Origin: Posidonia oceanica
Lineage: Eukaryota; Streptophyta; Magnoliopsida; Alismatales; Posidoniaceae
DNA: 64,000 nucleotides
NCBI GenBank assembly: GCA_037176725.1
Contig: JAZBRS010000013.1
Coordinates: 12,713,001 to 12,777,000, forward strand
Reading direction: 5' to 3'
The notes beneath the pieces are model-generated. The model worked only from the letters and a program-made list of their open reading frames with translations. It was not told where the DNA came from and searched no databases. A program made the position numbers and the translations under genes. Of the stretch, positions 22,339 through 32,420 are shown piece by piece (within the stretch, counting starts at the first letter, position 1; every line of letters begins with the position of its first letter).

Positions 22339-24345
22339 CTGCAAAGCAAAAATCAAGAAGTTCAGAGCAAATCATTTTCCAAATGCAGAAGGGAATACAT
22401 AAGCAGCATTTGTTTCATCAAATAACACCAACCACAAGCATGCTTTATCAAGTATTTAAATGAATACTGGTGTTTAAAGTACAGCCAAGATCAAACAAAG
22501 CATTGCCAAGGCTAACAGTGCACAATGCATGGTAGACAAACATGTATCCAGCATAATGTGTCAAATCCAATCGAACCTAAACAGAGCATCATTAGGTTTG
22601 GCAAAAAGATCAGAGCACAGTTCGTGGCAGTCAAATATACAGGCAAACTCAGAATTTGAAATGCGAAGTCATCTGGCCTAGTTAACATGCCACATCCAAT
22701 GAGAAAAAAATCAGGGATCTAGCTGGAAAACCATACAGTAGGCACAGCGTACAAACAAAATCAGGAGGACAAAATACAAATCTAATCGGGTACAAGCAAG
22801 CGTGTTCATGGCACATTCAAATCTGCATTTCAAACAAAACTATTGTTGGCATTCAAGCATGTCAGGGCCTAGCAAAATCTAGCATGGCAGATCAAATCAA
22901 GCTGAGCATCATTGAAATACAGGCATGTATGGCAAAAAAAAAAGAGAAAAAAGAGAAGGAGAAGAAAGGCATGGCAAAACTATCATTGGCATTCCAATGG
23001 ATAAGGGCATAGCATATGTCAAGCATGGCCAAAGAAAATCAAACAAAACTCATCTAGAATTCAGAAGCAAGACAGGCATTTTTTTGACATCCATATGGCA
23101 ACTTGAAAAAAAAAATGCAGGCAATAGAGGACCATAGCCCGCCTGCCGGCACCCCTCCGAGCAGCCTCCCCACTGCTGGAATGCCACCACTCCAGGCCGC
23201 ACCCCAGGCCGCCCTCTAGCCGTGCCTTCCCGCTACCAGAGCAGCTGTCCACCGATGCCGCGCCGCCCTAGCCCAGCCGTGCGGCCAAGCACTGCAGCCG
23301 GACACCCCTCAGCCGTGCCCTCACAGTCGGACAGCCCGTCGCCGGCAACCCATGCCCGGTGGCACCCCAGAAAGGAGGGAGAGAAGGGAGGACGAAATGA
23401 AAGGGAAACGAGGAAGGGAGGAATCCGGGATACCATTTTTTTTTGTCGGAGAACCACCTCCCACCGCTGGAGCTCGGCCCTAGCTTCAATGCCGCGCCTC
23501 GCGCCCGCGAAGATCCTCCCCGGAATGGCCTCCAACCGCTGTGCCTCCAAGACCGCAGCCCTCGTTCTCGCTGGAAATACCAAGCCCGCTGCCGCGCGAA
23601 GGAGGAAGGGAGATGAGCATGCAGTCGGCGAGAGAAGGGGTGGAGAAGGATGCCCTGAACTCGTTTTTTGGTTTGAACAAAAAATGCAAATCAAAGAAGG
23701 AATGAAAAATAAATGAATAGTGCCATTTACTGCTAAAGTTGCAAATTAAAACTTGGGGCAAACGAAGAGATGCACTCTCAGGAACCCAGAACGGTTGCAG
23801 GTAGTTGCCTAGGTGGGACCCACCAGGTTTTAAAATCCCTAGCATTCCCGGCAAATTCTTTCAGGGGCCAAAGCGCAATTTACCCAGAAAATTTGCATTT
23901 TGCACCTTAATTTTGCAACAAGCCAGCAAAGGGCCCACTACTTGACTAAACTGTCATAAGGTCCAGTACAGGTGGACGTCACCAAGGAGACTCCCAGAAC
24001 AGCGGAATTTACCTCAAAACCCTACAGTTTTGTAAATTTGCAGATAGGTCCCTGACTTATTGAAAAAACAGCAAAAAGCGGTCGCAACGCCGTAACAGAA
24101 CCCTTGTTTCAATGTTCGGCAACACTTGTCACACCACAAACACCCCAGGATAGGCAGCAGAGCAATGGCGTTCGGCAAATTGCAAAAACAACCCCCAGTT
24201 TGCAAAAATTGCATACAGGCCCCTAACTTCTATGGAAGCACCAGGAACGGCCACAGCCCGAGGCAGAGCCCTCACAACAGTGCAACAACACTTGTCGCGC
24301 CATGAATGCCCAAGACAGACAGCAAAACGGCAGCATCAGTCAGCC
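22339..24345. other. Element A 3' region without a supported gene
   Basis: 22339-23100 is A-rich and gene-poor. 23110-23680 is GC-rich and could hold the promoter or first exon of the antisense plant-mobile-domain gene. 23700-24345 contains three diverged TTTGCAAATT...GATAGGYCCCT units (near 24030, 24200 and 24370) that look like ancestors of the 156-bp array that follows. No open frame here has a recognisable domain. Confidence 0.45.
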
Positions 24346-26061
24346 TGCAGGCAGATTACTCTTAGTTTGCAAAAATTACAGATAGGCCCCTAGCTTTCAC
24401 AAGAAGGGTGAATCAGCTCCGGTTTCCAACCGAGCCCCGGCAGGATCCTTTGTGGTCACAAGGGAACCAGAGCAAGACCTGGTCAGGACACAGCAGTCCG
24501 AGATGGACAGATTACTCTCAGTTTGCAGAAATTGCAGATAGGCCCCTAGCTTTCACAAGAATGGCGAATCGGCTCCGGTTTCCAACCGAACCCCGGTAGG
24601 ATCCTTTGTGGTCACAAGGGAACCAGAGCAGGACCTGGTTAGGTCACAGCAGTCTGAGATGGACAGATTACTCACAGTTTGCAGAAATTACAGATAGGCC
24701 CCTGGCTTTCACAAGAATGGCGAATCGGCTCCGGTTTCCAACCGAGCCCCAGCAGGATCCTTTGTGGTCACAAGGGAACCAGAGCAGGACCTGGTCAGGA
24801 CACAGCAGTCCGAGATGGACAGATTACTCTCAGTTTGCAGAAATTGCAGATAGGCCCCTAGCTTTCACAAGAATGGAGAATCGACTCCGGTTTCCAACCG
24901 AACCCCGGTAGGATCCTCTGTGGTCACAAGGGAACCAGAGCAGGACCTGGTCAGGACACAGCAGTCCGAGATGGACAGATTACTCTCAGTTTGCAGAAAT
25001 TGCAGATAGGCCCCTAGCTTTCACAAGAATGGAGAATCGACTCCGGTTTCCAACCGAACCCCGGTAGGATCCTCTGTGGTCACAAGGGAACCAGAGCAGG
25101 ACCTGGTCAGGTCACAGCAGTCTGAGATGGACAGATTACTCACAGTTTGCAGAAATTACAGATAGGCCCCTGGCTTTCACAGGAATGGCGAATCGGCTCC
25201 GGTTTCCAATTGAGCCCCGGCAGGATCCTTTGTGGTCACAAGGGAACCAGAGCAGGACCTGGTCAGGTCACAGCAGTCCGAGATGGACAGATTACTCTCA
25301 GTTTGCAGAAATTGCAGATAGGCCCCTAGCTTTCACAAGAATGGCGAATCGACTCCGGTTTCCAACCGAACCCCGGTAGGATCCTTTGTGGTCACAAGGG
25401 AACCAGAGCAGGACCTGGTCAAGTCACAGCAGTCCGAGATGGACAGATTACTCACAGTTTGCAGAAATTACAGATAGGCCCCTGGCTTTCACAGGAATGG
25501 CGAATCGGCTCCGGTTTCCAACCGAGCCCCGGCAGGATCCTTTGTGGTCACAAGGGAACCAGAGCAGGACCTGGTCAGGTCACAGCAGTCCGAGATGGAC
25601 AGATTACTCTCAGTTTGCAGAAATTACAGATAAGCCCCTGACTTTCACAGGAATGGCGAATCGACTCCGGTTTCCAACCGAGCCCCGGCAGGATCCTTTG
25701 TGGTCACAAGGGAACCAGAGCAGGACCTGGTTAGGTCACAGCAGTCCGAGATGGACAGATTACTCACAGTTTGCAGAAATTACAAATAGGCCCCTAGCTT
25801 TCACAGGAATGGCGAATCGGCTCCGGTTTCCAACCGAGCCCCGGCAGGATTCTTTGTGGTCACAAGGGAACCAGAGCAGGACCTGGTCAGGTCACAGCAG
25901 TCTGAGATGGACAGATTACTCTCAATTTGCAAAATTTGCAAATAGGCTCCCTGGCTTTCACAAGAATGGCGAATCGACTCCGGTTTCTAACCGAGCCCCG
26001 ACTGGATCCTTTGTGGTCACGAGGGAATCAGGGTAGGGCCTGGTCAGGTCACTACAGCCCA
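24346..26061 (+). repeat. 156-bp tandem array, about 11 copies
   Basis: GATGGACAG recurs at 24502, 24658, 24814, 24970, 25126, 25282, 25438, 25594, 25750 and 25906, always 156 bp apart, with a diverged copy at each end. Two sequence variants mix: CAGGACACAGCAGTCC versus CAGGTCACAGCAGTCT. The translated 52-residue repeat is an effect of the period and is not treated as a gene. Confidence 0.96.
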
Positions 26062-26410
26062 CGACGAGTGTTGAGCCTCGCAATTTGGACAAATTGCAGA
26101 GAGCCCCCTATAGTTTACCAGGCAATCTGAACCTCTTCAGGAGGGTTGGCCAATCGAAGATGCTGTGCACCGTAGATCAAGAGACTTGCATAAAGGCCCC
26201 GCCGGAGCAGAAGCCGCAGTTTTGCCTCTCAAGGCGATGAAGCCACCAGTCGTGAGCCATCAGCATTAGGGTGCGTCCACTCCCTGGTCTTCTTTCTCGG
26301 GCTGACACCCCCAACTGTCACGGGATCGTCTCTAGACCTCTGCCAAGGCTCTAGGCATTGGTATTCCCGTCATCTTCGCGGCCGATAAGTCCGAAACTTA
26401 TCACATTTCA
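26062..26410. other. Spacer between arrays in element A
   Basis: Single-copy sequence with no supported gene. GGCCGATAAGTCC followed by GAAACTTATC near 26383-26402 forms a GATAAG...CTTATC inverted pair that recalls the arrays of element C. Confidence 0.4.
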
Positions 26411-27430
26411 GCCTCTTTCGCGCGTCTTCGTTCCGGACGGACGAAGCCCCGCCTGCTTGCTTCCTCAGTCGAGGATAAGCCTCTTTCGCACGTCTTCGTT
26501 CCGGACGAATGAAGCCCCGCCTGCTTGCTTCCTCAGTCGAGGATAAGCCTCTTTCGCGCATCTTCGTTCTAGACGGACGAAGCCCCACCTGCTTGCTTCC
26601 TCAGTCGAGGATAAGCCTCTTTTGCGCATCTTCGTTTCGGATGGACGAAGCCCCGCCTGCTTGCTTCCTCAGTCGAGGATAAGCCTCTTTCACGCGTCTT
26701 CGTTCCAGACGGACGAAGCCCCGCCTGCTTGCTTCCTCAGTCGAGGATAAGCCATTTTTGCGCGTCTTCGTTCCGGACGGATGAAGCCCCGCCTACTTGC
26801 TTCCTCAGTCGAGGATAAGCCTCTTTCGCGCGTCTTCGTTCCGGATGGACGAAGCCCCGCCTGCTTGCTTCCTCAGTCGAGGATAAGCCTCTTTCGCATG
26901 TCTTCGTTCCGGACGAATGAAGCCCCGCCTGCTTGCTTCCTCAGTCGAGGATAAGCCTCTTTCGCGCATCTTCGTTCTAGACGGACGAAGCCCCACCTGC
27001 TTGCTTCCTCAGTCGAGGATAAGCCTCTTTTGCGCATCTTCGTTTCGGATGGACGAAGCCCCGCCTGCTTGCTTCCTCAGTCGAGGATAAGCCTCTTTCA
27101 CGCGTCTTCGTTCCAGACGGACGAAGCCCCGCCTGCTTGCTTCCTCAGTCGAGGATAAGCCATTTTTGCGCGTCTTCGTTCCGGACGGATGAAGCCCCGC
27201 CTACTTGCTTCCTCAGTCGAGGATAAGCCTCTCTCGCGCGTCTTCGTTCCGGACGGACGAAGCCCTGCCTGCTTGCTTCCTCAGTCGAGGATAAGCCTCT
27301 TTCGTGCGTCTTCGTTCCGGACGAACGAAGCCCCGCCTGCTTGTTTCCTCAGTCAAGGAAAAGCCTCTTTTGCGCGTCTTCGTTCCGGACGGATGAAGCC
27401 CCGCCTGCTTGCTTCCTCAGTCGAGGACAA
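26411..27430 (+). repeat. 68-bp tandem array, 15 copies, with a 408-bp higher-order unit
   Basis: GCCTCTTTCGCGCGTCTTCG begins the first copy, and TCAGTCGAGGATAAG recurs every 68 bp. The span of 1020 bp equals 15 copies. Variant copies repeat with a six-monomer offset: TCTAGACGGACG occurs near 26569 and again 408 bp later. This shows a recent duplication of a block of monomers. Confidence 0.95.
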
Positions 27431-27435
27431 GCCCT

Positions 27436-27641
27436 TCTGCTCGGACTGGCAGCCCCAACTGCTCGGTCGACAACCATCAAAATGTCTGCTCAGGCTGGCA
27501 GCCCCAACTGCTCGGTTGACAACCGTCAAAATGTCTGCTCGGGCTGGCAGCCCTAACTGCCCGGATGACATCCGTCAGAGTGTCTGGAGCTTCTCTGCTC
27601 GGGCTAGCATCCCTAACTGTTTGGCTGACACCCGTCACCAT
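27436..27641 (+). repeat. About 49-bp tandem repeat, four copies
   Basis: Units begin TCTGCTCGG and contain CTGGCAGCCCCAACTG. The first two are nearly identical; the later ones diverge, and the last is extended by about 9 bp. Confidence 0.85.
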
Positions 27642-27927
27642 GTTTGGAGTGTTTTGCTGCCCCCTGGCATCGTTCCTCGATACCAGGGGCATCTTTTTTC
27701 CGTTGTCTTGAGGGATCTTTCCCTTCTTCAGGCTGGCAGCCTTTAATCGCTATCCCGCATCTCTCCCTTTTTCGCCTAGGAACACCTCGACTGCCTCTGG
27801 CATCGTTACTCGATACCAGGGGAATCTTTTTCGTTTGTCCTAGGCCGTCGTTCTATTCCTTCGGGCCGATAACCCGAACTATCCGGTGGTGAGTCCGTCA
27901 ACTCATCGTGCATTTCATCATTTGCAT
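27642..27927. other. Spacer in element A 3' region
   Basis: No gene is seen. A segment with GGCATCGTT...TCGATACCAGGGG occurs twice (near 27667 and 27800). The sequence GGCCGATAACCCGAACTATCCGG near 27868 resembles, inverted, the start of the GATAGTTTA array of element C near 62502. Confidence 0.45.
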
Positions 27928-28087
27928 ACATCTGCATTGCCCTTGCTTAGAGCAAGGCTCGACAAGCGGCACCCCATGTTTGAGCCGTGCACCACTCAGC
28001 GCACAACATCTGCATTGCCCTCGCTAAGAGCAAGGCTTGGCAAGTGGCACCCCTGTGTTTGAGCCGTACACCGCTCAGCACACGCTA
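27928..28087 (+). repeat. 80-bp tandem duplication
   Basis: Two units begin CATCTGCATTGCCCT (27928 and 28008) and share AGAGCAAGGCT and GTTTGAGCCGT. They differ at several positions. Confidence 0.85.
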
Positions 28088-28315
28088 GCAGACCATCAGC
28101 ATCCCAAGACTAACACTAACTTTGCATCCTAACTTCTGCATCTTGCATTTGCAATCGCATCCGCATTCGCATTTGCATTACGGCAACGAGTCACGACCTT
28201 TTCGGTGCATCCGCTGGATAAGTGACCCACGCCGACCGCAACATTTCTCCCACCGACTCCAGGAGGGGTGTCTTTGTCAACCCTGAGCAACGGCCTTGGT
28301 CCCCTCGACCTAGCT
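28088..28315 (+). other. Spacer leading to the PPT of element A
   Basis: No gene is seen. The last 55 bases before the LTR (from GTCAACCCTGAGCA) are shared with the matching position in element C (minus strand, 61930-61985), although the two elements have different LTRs. Confidence 0.55.
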
Positions 28316-28329
28316 CAAGGAGGGGCATC
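28316..28329 (+). other. Polypurine tract of element A
   Basis: CAAGGAGGGGCATC lies directly before the LTR start TGTAGACACC at 28330. It would prime plus-strand DNA synthesis. Element C has the related GGGAGGGGCATC before its own LTR. Confidence 0.8.
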
Positions 28330-28565
28330 TGTAGACACCCCAAATCTGGAAGTCAGGCGACGGTTGTTTGCTCCCAGAAACGTACGGACGAGGCGGCTCC
28401 CATCTCTTCTTGAAACCCCAAGCCTAGACCCAAACCAGCCCAGACCAGCCAAAACCCCACCAAACATATCCCAACACATCCACTACCACAAAAACCCCAA
28501 AACCCTAGCCCTGGATGGTCCTCGAACCAGAGAAGCAAGGTCAGAAAGGTGAGGTAGCTGCTGAC

Positions 28566-28815
28566 GGGGTAACTCCCACATGGAGCTCCCACGTGCTGCT
28601 CCCGCGTGTTTTCCTGCATCAGTAGCAATACTGACAAGATAACTCTCATGTCGAGCTCCCGCGTGGCACTCCCACGTGTTTCCCAGCATTAGTGGCAGAA
28701 ACTGGCACTCTAACACTCGCGTATAGCTCCCGCGTGAAGCTCCCACTTGTTGTCCTATGTCGGTAGCAAAAACTGACAAACTGACAGCCGCGCCCAGCTC
28801 CCGCGTTATGTCCTG
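28566..28815 (+). promoter_or_regulatory. U3 repeats with G-boxes in element A LTR
   Basis: Three to four imperfect ~80-bp units each carry AGCTCCCRCGTG-like sites. CACGTG cores stand at 28590-28595 and 28673-28678, 83 bp apart. The position upstream of the TATA box fits an enhancer. Confidence 0.55.
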
Positions 28816-29027
28816 TGTCAATAGCAAAAATCAGGCGGACCAATCACCTTGGCCCACCTCCTCCTCGCTCACCATTGGCTCCCGCCGATCTAGGCTCGTG
28901 CCTCCGGACACCTGGACCATCCGACCGCACGTCCCAACCAACTCCACCCGTCGATCTCCAGCAGCCAATCTAGCCTTCCATTTCAAATCTCGATCTGCGC
29001 CAATGGCCAGCATCGACCTCCGCAGCC

Positions 29028-29034
29028 TATAAAT
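29028..29034 (+). promoter_or_regulatory. TATA box of element A LTR
   Basis: TATAAAT, with GCCAATGG about 30 bp upstream, would place the start near 29060 and make U3 about 730 bp. A consensus splice donor CTTCAG|GTATGC follows at 29365. Confidence 0.6.
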
Positions 29035-31397
29035 CACCGACCAGAGCTTCCCATGGTCCGATTAAGTGCTCCTTGTATCCTTGAGAGCATCACCTACACC
29101 CAGAGCATTCCCCCGAGCTTCTGAGCCCCTCCTGACCTCTGAAACCCCTCAATTCCGGCGTTCTAGGATTGAGGCAGTATCTCCGGTGAACTCTCTCACC
29201 GTCGAGACTCCCACCGGCACCCCAGCACATCTGGAGCGACCCCTTGAGCCCGTGAGGAAGCGCACCACCTTCCCGAGCGATCTCCCAAGCCCTGCTGCTC
29301 CATCCCCCCGTTTGACTGCAGCAGTAACGTCGCCGGAGAAGATAGCAGCCCCGGCGCGCTTCAGGTATGCACTCGGCCTTTTGGTAGTGTAGAATTGTTC
29401 CCGTATGTAGTGTCTTCTTTCCCCTGTAGTTTGCAACCTTAATTGTAGCCTGCATTGCCTTTTTTCCTTTTTTTCTACTGCCTCTCCCGCCAGACGGACG
29501 GCTCCCAGCTGGCCTCGTGCCAACGCGCCCATAGTTGCCTCATCTCGCTACGTAGAGCCTCCGGCTGCCTTCCGTGCGTCCTCTCCGAACCTCCTCAGTG
29601 TGTCTCGAGTTGATAGCGCCCTCCAAGCCGCCTTTATGGCCGGCGGAGAAGCGCGGTCGCCGGCACGATACTGCCGAGGTGGGGCTGATACCTCGGGCCG
29701 CACCACCTCGCGTCCACACCTCATGTGGACAGCTGGGTGTGCCCTCTTGCCTCCCCAACTTGTTTCGCCACTTTCCGTTGAGCGTCGGTCCCGGAATTGC
29801 GCGATGAAGATCCTCAGTCTGGTAGGCTGGTCTCGTGCCGAGGTCCCATGTGGACCCCCTGCGTATTAGACTGTGACGCCAGACCGAGCTTCCAACCTCT
29901 TTCCGACCCTTGTTAGCGTCTGTTTTCTTTATGTTTTTGCGTAATATTGTTGCCTAGCTTCTTCTCTTTAATACCTATCTGTTTTCTTTAATTTCCATTG
30001 CCTGTGGGTCCCGGAATCTGGTGATGAAGGTTCTCTTCCTGAACCGACTGGTCCCGCATCGAGGTCCCGCGTGGACCTCCCGCGTGGTTGACTGAGATAT
30101 CAGACAGAGTTCCCAGCCATCATTCCGACCCACATTTATATCTGTTTCCTAGATGTTATTGCATAATATTGTTCCGGGATACTCCCTCCCCATCATCCAA
30201 CCGGTCTCATACCGAATTGGATTGAGGAGGGCCTCCCTTTTGGCTGTGACTTATCACTGGAAGTGTGAACTATCCCCGCATGGAGGTCCTGCGTGAGACC
30301 CCTGCGTATTTAATAGTAACTTCCATAGGTCTGACTAGAGCCTATCTTCCCTTATTTTGGCTACCCCTCATGCATGTTTGCACTCAGGCACCCTTATTTA
30401 CTTCTCTGTTTCCTTTTGAGCATTGTTTACTTAAGTCTTACTTGCTTTACTTATGCTCTTTATCTTGCACATTGCCTTCTCACTTTATGTTGCTTATCTC
30501 CTGATTGCTTGAAGCATATGTGGTGTTTAAATACATTCTATCTCCTCATGTATGTTTGCTTTTTAGCCTTACATAGCTACTTGCCTTGGTCTTCCTTTAA
30601 TCCATGAGCATGTCTACTTAAGTTGCTTTCCTTTCGCCTCCTTAAAGTATCATGGCATGTTTTGTTTTCTTTAGCTAGAACATATTAAATTGGCCTTCAG
30701 CCTACATCGAGCCACACTATGAGCGGAATGACGTTAGAAAAGGCTGCTCCTCGGGCGTGTCGGGGGTGCCTAATACCTTCCCCGCACGTACCAGGAGTCC
30801 TTACCCATCTCTGGACCGCAATGACTCAGTGTCGCATCCGTTTGCATGGATCCACTTTGTTTTCTTTTGCTTTCTTTGTTTACTCCGGTTTTCCTCGTCT
30901 TCCCGCTTTTCCCAATTAGACTAGGTGGCGACTCCCCCTTTTTTGTTGTCTATCTTATTCGTCGTTTTCGATGTTTATTGGTAATTTTACACTCTTTATC
31001 GAGTCGAATCTTCCTCGGACATGCCATCTTTTGAGACCCTCTTTCTCTTCGACCGGGCGTCTACGAGCTTTGGCAGTGGCTCCCGTATCGTATGCGAGAG
31101 ACGGTCGCATAAGAATGACCACTCTGTCGAAGAATTTAGACATGATCTTTTCTTCCTTTTCCTTTTACTCTTTTATCGTCACTTATCATTTTATTGGTGT
31201 TTTCTTCCTTGAGTTGAACTTTCCTCGGATACACCATTAGCTGTGGCCCTCATTCCCTATAGCCGGGCGTCTACGAGCTTTGGCAGCGACCCCCGAGTCG
31301 TACATCGAAAGAGACGGTCACAAATAGTTTGCATGCATATAGGTGGGGTTTAGAGCAAAGCTCCCCCTTAGCACAGGTGGGTTTGCATTCTGCAGGC

Positions 31398-32158
31398 ATT
31401 GGACGCTAGAGGCTTCAGCGTCCAACGTTGGACGCTACTGCCTCCAGCGTCTAACGTCCCTGCTCCTCTGCATGCATTTTAGATGTTTGCATGATGCTCT
31501 GACCTTCCTTGTTTACATGCTTCCTGCATTTACATGCATGCTTAGCTTCCTTTGCAATTATTCCATGGCTTCTTTAGTTCATTTGCTATTTTCCATGCAT
31601 GTCCTTATGTGTTTGTGCCTCCCAGGGCGTTGTACGCTGCTGGTGCAGGCGTCCAACATTGGACGCCGGCCAGCTCGCGTCCAACGTTCTGGTTGTGCCT
31701 CTGGCTTGGCACATGCTGTAGGTAATGTTTTTTTGGTTTCTTATGCCTCCCATGCTTGTATGCTCAGTCTGTGTTTTATCCCCAGTAGCCCTAATGCATG
31801 TTCCTATTTTTCATTTGCTATCTGTATGCTTTTTTCTTTTGTTTCTCTCTGGCCTGTGTTGGATGCCTGTCTCTCTGGCGTCTAACATTGGACGCCATGC
31901 CCACGGGCGTCCAACACCCTGCTTGCTTTGATCCTTGATCCTAGCTTGCCCCTTGCTCTGATTCCTCTTCTGATCTTTTGTTAGGTTAGTCCTGCATGTC
32001 ATGCACCCATTTAGCTGCATTTCTGCATATGTACTGCATCCATGTAGCTAGAATGCATCATTTTCTAAAAGATTGCATGCTGTTAGCCTTCAGCAGATGT
32101 TGGACGCCAGCATTGGCAGCGTCCAACGTTGGACGCCGCTGTTGCCAGCGTGCAATGC
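31398..32158 (+). repeat. Four clusters of paired 9-bp-stem hairpins with 11-nt spacers
   Basis: Each cluster reads GTTGGACGC, 11 nt, GCGTCCAACGTTGGACGC, 11 nt, GCGTCCAAC, with small changes. Central palindromes are at 31418-31435, 31649-31666, 31878-31895 and 32119-32136, spaced 231, 229 and 241 bp. Seven of eight spacers are 11 nt and one is 10. Spacer sequences differ from each other, while the stems are conserved. The structure can be seen as an 18-bp palindrome with flanking half-sites, or as two abutting stem-loops. Confidence 0.9.
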
Positions 32159-32415
32159 TTGCAGTTGGCTTGACTTGGTTTTAAAACGCTGATCTTGATT
32201 TCGTTCGCTGTTTTCTACGTTTTATTGCTTCTAATGCCTACTGCTACCCCCATGCATGTTGCCCAACCCCTGTTTTGGTTTTGCACTTCGCCTTGCATCG
32301 TTTTCCATGCCTTGCATCGTTTTCCGTGCTTTCGCACCATTTTCCGCGCCCGCTTTGGTTTATCTCTTGCATGTCATTTGCATTGCCTGGTTTTCCCCGT
32401 AGTTTTGTCTTATCG

Positions 32416-32420
32416 CCTGC
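32416..32420. repeat. Target-site duplication CCTGC, left copy
   Basis: It precedes TGTTGACACC at 32421. The identical CCTGC is at 38115-38119. Confidence 0.88.

Larger units (their letters stand above)
358..31322 (+). mobile_element. Element A: degenerate Tat-lineage Ty3/gypsy retrotransposon with nested insertions
   Basis: The order is partial 5' LTR, PBS, leader, gag-pol, long 3' region, PPT and full 3' LTR, all in + orientation. The 5' LTR remnant 358-1563 aligns without gaps to 30117-31322 of the 3' LTR. The internal part is 1564-28329, of which 11276-16817 is a later solo LTR plus one copy of its target duplication, leaving about 21 kb of original interior. That is very large even for Ogre-type elements. 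The extra length is antisense pseudogenes and tandem arrays between integrase and the PPT. The element cannot move autonomously, since gag and pol carry several stops and frameshifts. It probably inserted into the 5' LTR of element B; the predicted duplication after 31322 is AATAG. Confidence 0.88.
28330..31322 (+). repeat. Element A 3' LTR, complete (2993 bp)
   Basis: It starts TGTAGACACC after the PPT and ends GGTCACA at the position given by gapless alignment to 358-1563. It begins and ends with TG...CA. It differs from the 5.5-5.9 kb family in length and in most of its sequence, but shares the conserved box (30754-30790), a PBS-like TGGCGACTCC (30926-30935) and the GAGCTTTGGCAG motif. Confidence 0.93.
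31323..32420 (+). repeat. Element B 5' LTR, middle fragment
   Basis: This joins to 38120 through the CCTGC duplication. The joined text (…TATCG CCTGC ATCTACATTAGGGCTATGATGC) parallels the same site in solo LTR 2 (37471-37510), so it is LTR sequence. It carries four hairpin clusters (separate entry). At 32260-32370 it has a few diverged copies of the 30-bp TTTTCCGTGC-like unit that other LTRs have amplified. Its left border is set by the end of element A's LTR. Confidence 0.75.

Noticed and set aside
23222..23716. Frames of about 150-165 codons on both strands in the GC-rich part of A's 3' region
   Set aside because: They are open on both strands with biased composition and no domain. At most this is a promoter or first-exon region of the antisense gene.
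24408..26036. Series of repeats encoding a 52-residue unit (MANRLRFPTEPR...)
   Set aside because: The 156-bp period is 52 codons exactly. No promoter, start context or homology supports a protein; it is treated as a satellite-like array.
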